From Christensenella sp. UBA767 (GTDB taxonomy: Bacteria; Bacillota; Clostridia; Christensenellales; CAG-917): a stretch of 11,794 nucleotides of DNA. The notes below the pieces were generated by a model. It did not search any database. It was not told the origin of the DNA and saw only the letters and a list, made by a program, of their open reading frames with translations. This document shows positions 8,693 through 11,794 of the stretch, in pieces. Made by a program: the position numbers and the translations under genes. Positions within the stretch are counted from its first letter, which is position 1. Every line of letters begins with the position of its first letter. The DNA is taken from positions 18,944-30,737 of the forward strand of contig DBJV01000037.1 in the NCBI GenBank assembly GCA_002297185.1. The letters run 5' to 3'.

Positions 8693-9247
8693 ATGAAAAA
8701 GACCAAGTTTATATTGTTGACGTCGGTAATTCTCGTCCTCGTATTTGCACTCTGCGCTTGCGATTTCGTGATTAAGGATTTCGCAAAGTACAGCGATGCA
8801 ATGACAAAATCTATGGACAGCGTAACCTCGGTCAATTCGCATATCACAATGCAAGACCAAGGCGTGCTTGTCTATGAATATCAAAGAAATATGGCAATCG
8901 ACGGCACAAATGCCAACATTACGACGGTTGAAAAGACGCTCAATTCGAGTTTTCAACTTGCCGAAACCACCAACACCGAGCAAAAATCGGGCGTTGACAG
9001 AAAGCAATTGTTGCCGATATCCCTTTCCGAATACAGCGCAAACAATTTGAAGATGAAATCTGACAAATTCTCTTGCACCGTATCAAAAGAGGACTTTGCA
9101 AGCGTTATGAAACTCGGCGCATACGAGATTAGCGGAGACGCGTCTCTCGTGTGTGAGTTTGAGAAGAAAACGCTTACGAAAATCACTTGCGAATTCAATA
9201 CGACGGACGGCAAACAAGTCCAAATCGTACACGAATTCAATTATTGA
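8693..9247 (+). CDS. Small lipoprotein of unknown function
   Basis: A 184-residue exported protein. The signal peptide (MKKTKF, then a hydrophobic core) ends in the lipobox LCAC with the lipidated Cys at residue 23 and Asp at 24; Cys at the third lipobox position from the end is less usual but tolerated. The mature part is polar, with a short helix (about 30-45) followed by alternating strand-like segments and a final hairpin reading KKTLTKITCEF / KQVQIVHEF. This layout could be a small LolA/LppX-like half-barrel, but that is only a pattern-level guess. It starts 15 bases after the protease stop and ends 14 bases before the next lipoprotein start, so it is very probably co-transcribed and acts on the outer face of the same membrane. 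No enzyme motif is visible. Confidence 0.85.
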   Translation: MKKTKFILLTSVILVLVFALCACDFVIKDFAKYSDAMTKSMDSVTSVNSHITMQDQGVLVYEYQRNMAIDGTNANITTVEKTLNSSFQLAETTNTEQKSGVDRKQLLPISLSEYSANNLKMKSDKFSCTVSKEDFASVMKLGAYEISGDASLVCEFEKKTLTKITCEFNTTDGKQVQIVHEFNY

Positions 9248-9248
9248 G

Positions 9249-9254
9249 AAGGAG
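9249..9254 (+). promoter_or_regulatory. AAGGAG Shine-Dalgarno that decides the start at 9262
   Basis: AAGGAG lies 7 bases before the ATG at 9262. The frame is open back to an ATG at 9187, but that longer start would add 25 basic residues before the signal peptide, lies inside the preceding gene and has no comparable ribosome site. The lipoprotein signal begins exactly at 9262. Confidence 0.88.
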
Positions 9255-9261
9255 AGTGCGT

Positions 9262-11625
9262 ATGAAAAAGTTTAATTACGTATTGGCAATAGCACTTATT
9301 GTCGTGTGCGCGCTCACAGCGTTCGTCGCGTGCGATAACAACAAGGGCGGCGGAGATAATCCGCCCACACCCGCAACGCTCGCAACTCCGCAAAACGTCC
9401 AAATGTCCGACGCAGGCGTTATCTCTTGGACAGCAGTTCAAAACGCAACGTCTTACGTAGTGGTGCTCAACGGAAACGAGTTCGAGACAACGAATACGTC
9501 TTATCAAGTGGCGCAAAGCTTGCTTGTAAACGACATCCGTTACAGCGTGTATGCAAAGGCAAACGGCTACAACAACTCCGCAAAGAGCGAGGAAGGTTTC
9601 TTCGAGGGTAAAGGCGTTACGCCCAAGCCGCAAGAAGTTAAAGTTACCATTTCCAAAACTGCGGAAATCAAGAGCGGAAAGAGCGTAACCTACGACGCAT
9701 ATATCGACGGCGTTAAGGCAAAAGAAGGCGAAATTACGTGGTCGTTGGCAGAAGGTAAAGCGTATGCCACGATTGACAGTACGGGCAAGGTTACCGCAAA
9801 CGAAGTTACGGGCGATAAGAAGATCAAAATCGTTGCTACAAGCACCAAAAACGCCGCTTGCTTTGCGGAAAAAGAAGTGTGGATCGTTGCAAGAACAGAC
9901 CTCACGGCAGATATGCTCGCAGCACTCAATCACGCAAAAATCGGCTTTGAAGGCTACGATAAGATTGACCTTTACAAGACGGATTTTTACGGCAACTATT
10001 ACAGGACGTTGACATTGCCTATCAGAACGGCAATGGACGGTAGCAATTGGTACGCCGAATATGAGGACAATTCCACGGGCATCAAGACGGGCTTGTATTA
10101 CAAGAACGTTGACGGAAAAGCAAACCAAGTCGGCGTAAGTTTCATGAACGAGGAGCAACTTGTTCCTATGCTCGGAGACGACGGCATTGCAATTTCTTGG
10201 GAAGATTCGGGATTGTACAACAATCTTACGAACCTCTCGATTGACGATTTCGAGTTTGACGAAACTACGTGGCGTTGGATGTATAGCGGCAACAACGAAA
10301 CGTTGTCAAAACGCCTCATCGCGTCCGCAACGCCTTATGATTTTAACGTCGTAAAGTGGGGCCTTATCATTGACGAAGGCGAAATCGTCGGAATTTACGC
10401 TCAAAGCGCAGACGATTATCAAATTGCGGAAGGATACAAAGCCGTTCAGGAACTTTATCTTGCAATCAACGCCAGCGAAAGCGTCAAAGTGCCGACTATA
10501 AGCACGTTTACTCATGACGAGCAATATGACGAGTTGTACGACAGATTGCAAACCGCAATCGACAACATGCGCGCGCTCGACAGTTATACGCTTGATTTCT
10601 ACGAGATGACAAGTTCGGCATACGGCTCCAGTTACAAGGGGTTTGTCGAGACGATTACGGACGATCTTTGCTATTTCACTCCGTATACGGTGAAATACGA
10701 CAACAATCAAAACGAAATCCGCACATACACCGAGAATGCCGCTTACGGTTATAAGAAGATAACCGACAATCTCTACAATACGTTCAGCGAGAAAACAAAG
10801 ACGGACGAGTCCGAGCAAACGACTTACAATGCAAATCGCGCATATCAAAAATCGTTTGCAAACGCAAAGCCGAGTTTTGCATTCTCTGCGGAGATTTTCA
10901 GCGAATATTCGTATGACGAGGATGCAGGCACCTATACGTATTTTGTAAACGAGGCAATGTGCGGCGTAGCGTCCACGTTCTATTACGGCGTAGGCAACGA
11001 CATCAACCTTTACGGCATCTTTGCAACGAAAGGCATATTGATCGGCACGACGTTTACACCGTTCGTAGTGGTCAAAGACGGCTATATCACAGAGGCGTGT
11101 TTCTATACCTATCTCGGTACGATGTACAGCACCGTAATGATAAAGTATTCCGACTTCAACACCACAACCAATCCTGCAGGCGTGAACGTGAGTTTCGATA
11201 CGAGACAAGTTCCGACCGAATGGAATCAATTGACCATCCAAGTGCGTGACGATGAATCGTCCACGACAGAGGATGACGTGGAAACCAACGCTTTGGAATA
11301 CCTCAATCAATTCTATGGCAAGGATATGGCAACTTTGATGCCGTTCTTCGGCGACGTACTCGGCGATACTTACGGATTCGGTCTTACGACGAAGAAGATT
11401 CCGGGCGGATCGAAGGTGTTTAAGCAATCGATTGTGTTCTATTACGACGTGCCGCTTGACGTGGACTACACAATCAATTCCTCACTTACGGCGGTCAGAG
11501 AAATGTTGACGGCAAAAGGCTTTGTGCGCAACGAATACGACGAGTATCACGATGAAGTGAACGGCATTTGGATTGCGCCTATCGACCAAAACCTCGACTT
11601 TGTCATCTACGTGTGGAAAGACTGA
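9262..11625 (+). CDS. Large multidomain lipoprotein with Fn3-like, Ig-like and duplicated beta-rich domains
   Basis: A 787-residue exported protein of unknown function. The signal peptide ends in lipobox FVAC, giving lipidated Cys24, followed by a Gly/Pro/Asn spacer. Residues about 43-118 look like a fibronectin type III domain (TPQNVQ, GVISWTAV, YVVVLNG, RYSVYAKA). About 124-212 look like a Big_2/Ig-like domain (ITWSLAEG, ATIDSTGKVTA). The remainder contains two similarly ordered beta-rich units, about 214-420 and 427-645, each with a helix, a Tyr-rich strand series and a late strand turn (GLIIDEGEIVGIYA versus FVVVKDGYITEACFY). A distinct terminal region (about 654-787) contains L-x-x-x-GF (Gly753-Phe754) and ends YVWKD. 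No catalytic motif is seen. Fn3 and Ig-like domains suggest a spacer or binding role at the surface. It follows the small lipoprotein by 14 bases and is probably in the protease operon. Confidence 0.88.
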   Translation: MKKFNYVLAIALIVVCALTAFVACDNNKGGGDNPPTPATLATPQNVQMSDAGVISWTAVQNATSYVVVLNGNEFETTNTSYQVAQSLLVNDIRYSVYAKANGYNNSAKSEEGFFEGKGVTPKPQEVKVTISKTAEIKSGKSVTYDAYIDGVKAKEGEITWSLAEGKAYATIDSTGKVTANEVTGDKKIKIVATSTKNAACFAEKEVWIVARTDLTADMLAALNHAKIGFEGYDKIDLYKTDFYGNYYRTLTLPIRTAMDGSNWYAEYEDNSTGIKTGLYYKNVDGKANQVGVSFMNEEQLVPMLGDDGIAISWEDSGLYNNLTNLSIDDFEFDETTWRWMYSGNNETLSKRLIASATPYDFNVVKWGLIIDEGEIVGIYAQSADDYQIAEGYKAVQELYLAINASESVKVPTISTFTHDEQYDELYDRLQTAIDNMRALDSYTLDFYEMTSSAYGSSYKGFVETITDDLCYFTPYTVKYDNNQNEIRTYTENAAYGYKKITDNLYNTFSEKTKTDESEQTTYNANRAYQKSFANAKPSFAFSAEIFSEYSYDEDAGTYTYFVNEAMCGVASTFYYGVGNDINLYGIFATKGILIGTTFTPFVVVKDGYITEACFYTYLGTMYSTVMIKYSDFNTTTNPAGVNVSFDTRQVPTEWNQLTIQVRDDESSTTEDDVETNALEYLNQFYGKDMATLMPFFGDVLGDTYGFGLTTKKIPGGSKVFKQSIVFYYDVPLDVDYTINSSLTAVREMLTAKGFVRNEYDEYHDEVNGIWIAPIDQNLDFVIYVWKD

Positions 11626-11643
11626 CGAAAATCAACGGCGAAA

Positions 11644-11664
11644 GCGGGGAGCAGCACTCCTCGC
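11644..11664 (+). other. GC-rich hairpin after the large lipoprotein gene
   Basis: GCGGGGAG (11644-11651) can pair with CTCCTCGC (11657-11664) around a CAGCA loop: eight pairs including one G-T. It lies 18 bases after the stop. No T-run follows, so it does not qualify as a standard intrinsic terminator. It may be an mRNA end-stabilising or processing stem, or a weak attenuator. The rest of the 93-base gap is AT-rich, with no other structure or convincing promoter that I can see. Confidence 0.45.
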
Positions 11665-11703
11665 AGACGCATGATTATAAACAAGAAAAAAATAAATTTT
11701 TAT

Positions 11704-11710
11704 AAAGGAG
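11704..11710 (+). promoter_or_regulatory. AAAGGAG Shine-Dalgarno of the last gene
   Basis: AAAGGAG lies 8 bases ahead of the ATG at 11719. It selects this codon over the in-frame ATG at 11737, which is too far away. Confidence 0.85.
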
Positions 11711-11718
11711 AACAAGCA

Positions 11719-11794
11719 ATGGAAAAACGTAAATTTATGAAGAAGAGCATAGTCGCTCTTGTTTGCGTCCTTTTTCTTGCAAGCATGGTCTTTA
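11719..11794 (+). CDS. Start of another exported protein (signal peptide only), 3' end off the window
   Basis: Only the first 25 codons are present. They encode a basic N-terminus (MEKRKFMKK) followed by a hydrophobic core (SIVALVCVLFLASMVF), which is a typical Sec signal peptide or first membrane helix. Whether a lipobox or signal peptidase I site follows cannot be seen. The strong ribosome site and the same orientation support a real gene, perhaps a further member of this surface-protein cluster. The hairpin-containing gap before it is larger than those inside the cluster, so it may be expressed separately. Confidence 0.75.
   Translation, partial: MEKRKFMKKSIVALVCVLFLASMVF

Noticed and set aside
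7799..9007. 402-codon open frame on the minus strand
   Set aside because: It lies opposite the protease and small lipoprotein genes and spans their junction. The plus-strand genes seldom use TTA, CTA or TCA, which leaves the opposite frame open. The translation is Cys/Arg/Val-rich without domains, and there is no ribosome site.
9187..9261. Upstream ATG extending the large lipoprotein by 25 residues
   Set aside because: The extension is basic, overlaps the previous gene, and would bury the signal peptide. AAGGAG at 9249-9254 fits the ATG at 9262.
10306..11427. 373-codon open frame on the minus strand
   Set aside because: It runs antisense to the large lipoprotein; its composition is not protein-like and it has no signal or motif.
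11665..11703. Promoter before the last gene
   Set aside because: TATAAA occurs at 11676-11681, but no acceptable -35 stands at the right distance; in AT-rich sequence this is not enough.

Overview
The window reads as a chromosome fragment from a Gram-positive, probably anaerobic member of the Bacillota (an uncultured gut Clostridia lineage such as the Christensenellales would fit, but this is inference). The reasons are strong AGGAGG-type ribosome binding sites, several Sec/lipoprotein signal peptides with lipobox cysteines, an Opp-type peptide transporter ATPase, and BspA-like LRR repeats. Base composition is moderate. Codon use is uniform along the window (glutamine almost always CAA, leucine often CTC or CTT, few TTA/CTA), so I see no sign of recent transfer of a single gene.

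Layout, all genes on the + strand. (1) 2-781: 3' part of an OppF/DppF-type ATPase with an unusual charged C-terminal extension. (2) 765-1052: a 95-residue membrane protein overlapping it. (3) A 44-base AT-rich gap with a weak promoter candidate. (4) 1097-8677: a 2526-residue lipid-anchored subtilisin-like protease (I9 propeptide, S8 domain with PA insert, C5a-peptidase-like Fn3 region, two Big_2-like domains, about 31 BspA-type LRRs, helical stalk, C-terminal membrane helix). (5) 8693-9247: a 184-residue lipoprotein. (6) 9262-11625: a 787-residue lipoprotein with Fn3-like and Ig-like domains and an apparently duplicated beta-rich unit. (7) A 93-base gap with a GC-rich hairpin. (8) 11719-window end: the signal peptide of a further exported protein.

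The protease and the two lipoproteins are separated by only 14-15 bases, each with a good Shine-Dalgarno, so they look like one operon. A reasonable working model is a cell-surface module: the giant protease binds and cuts extracellular protein through its LRR/Ig region, the lipoproteins assist or bind ligands at the membrane, and the peptide transporter upstream imports products. Only the gene order and domain content are seen directly; the cooperation is inference. The most unusual item is the protease, whose lipid anchor precedes a removable propeptide while a second membrane anchor sits at the far C-terminus.
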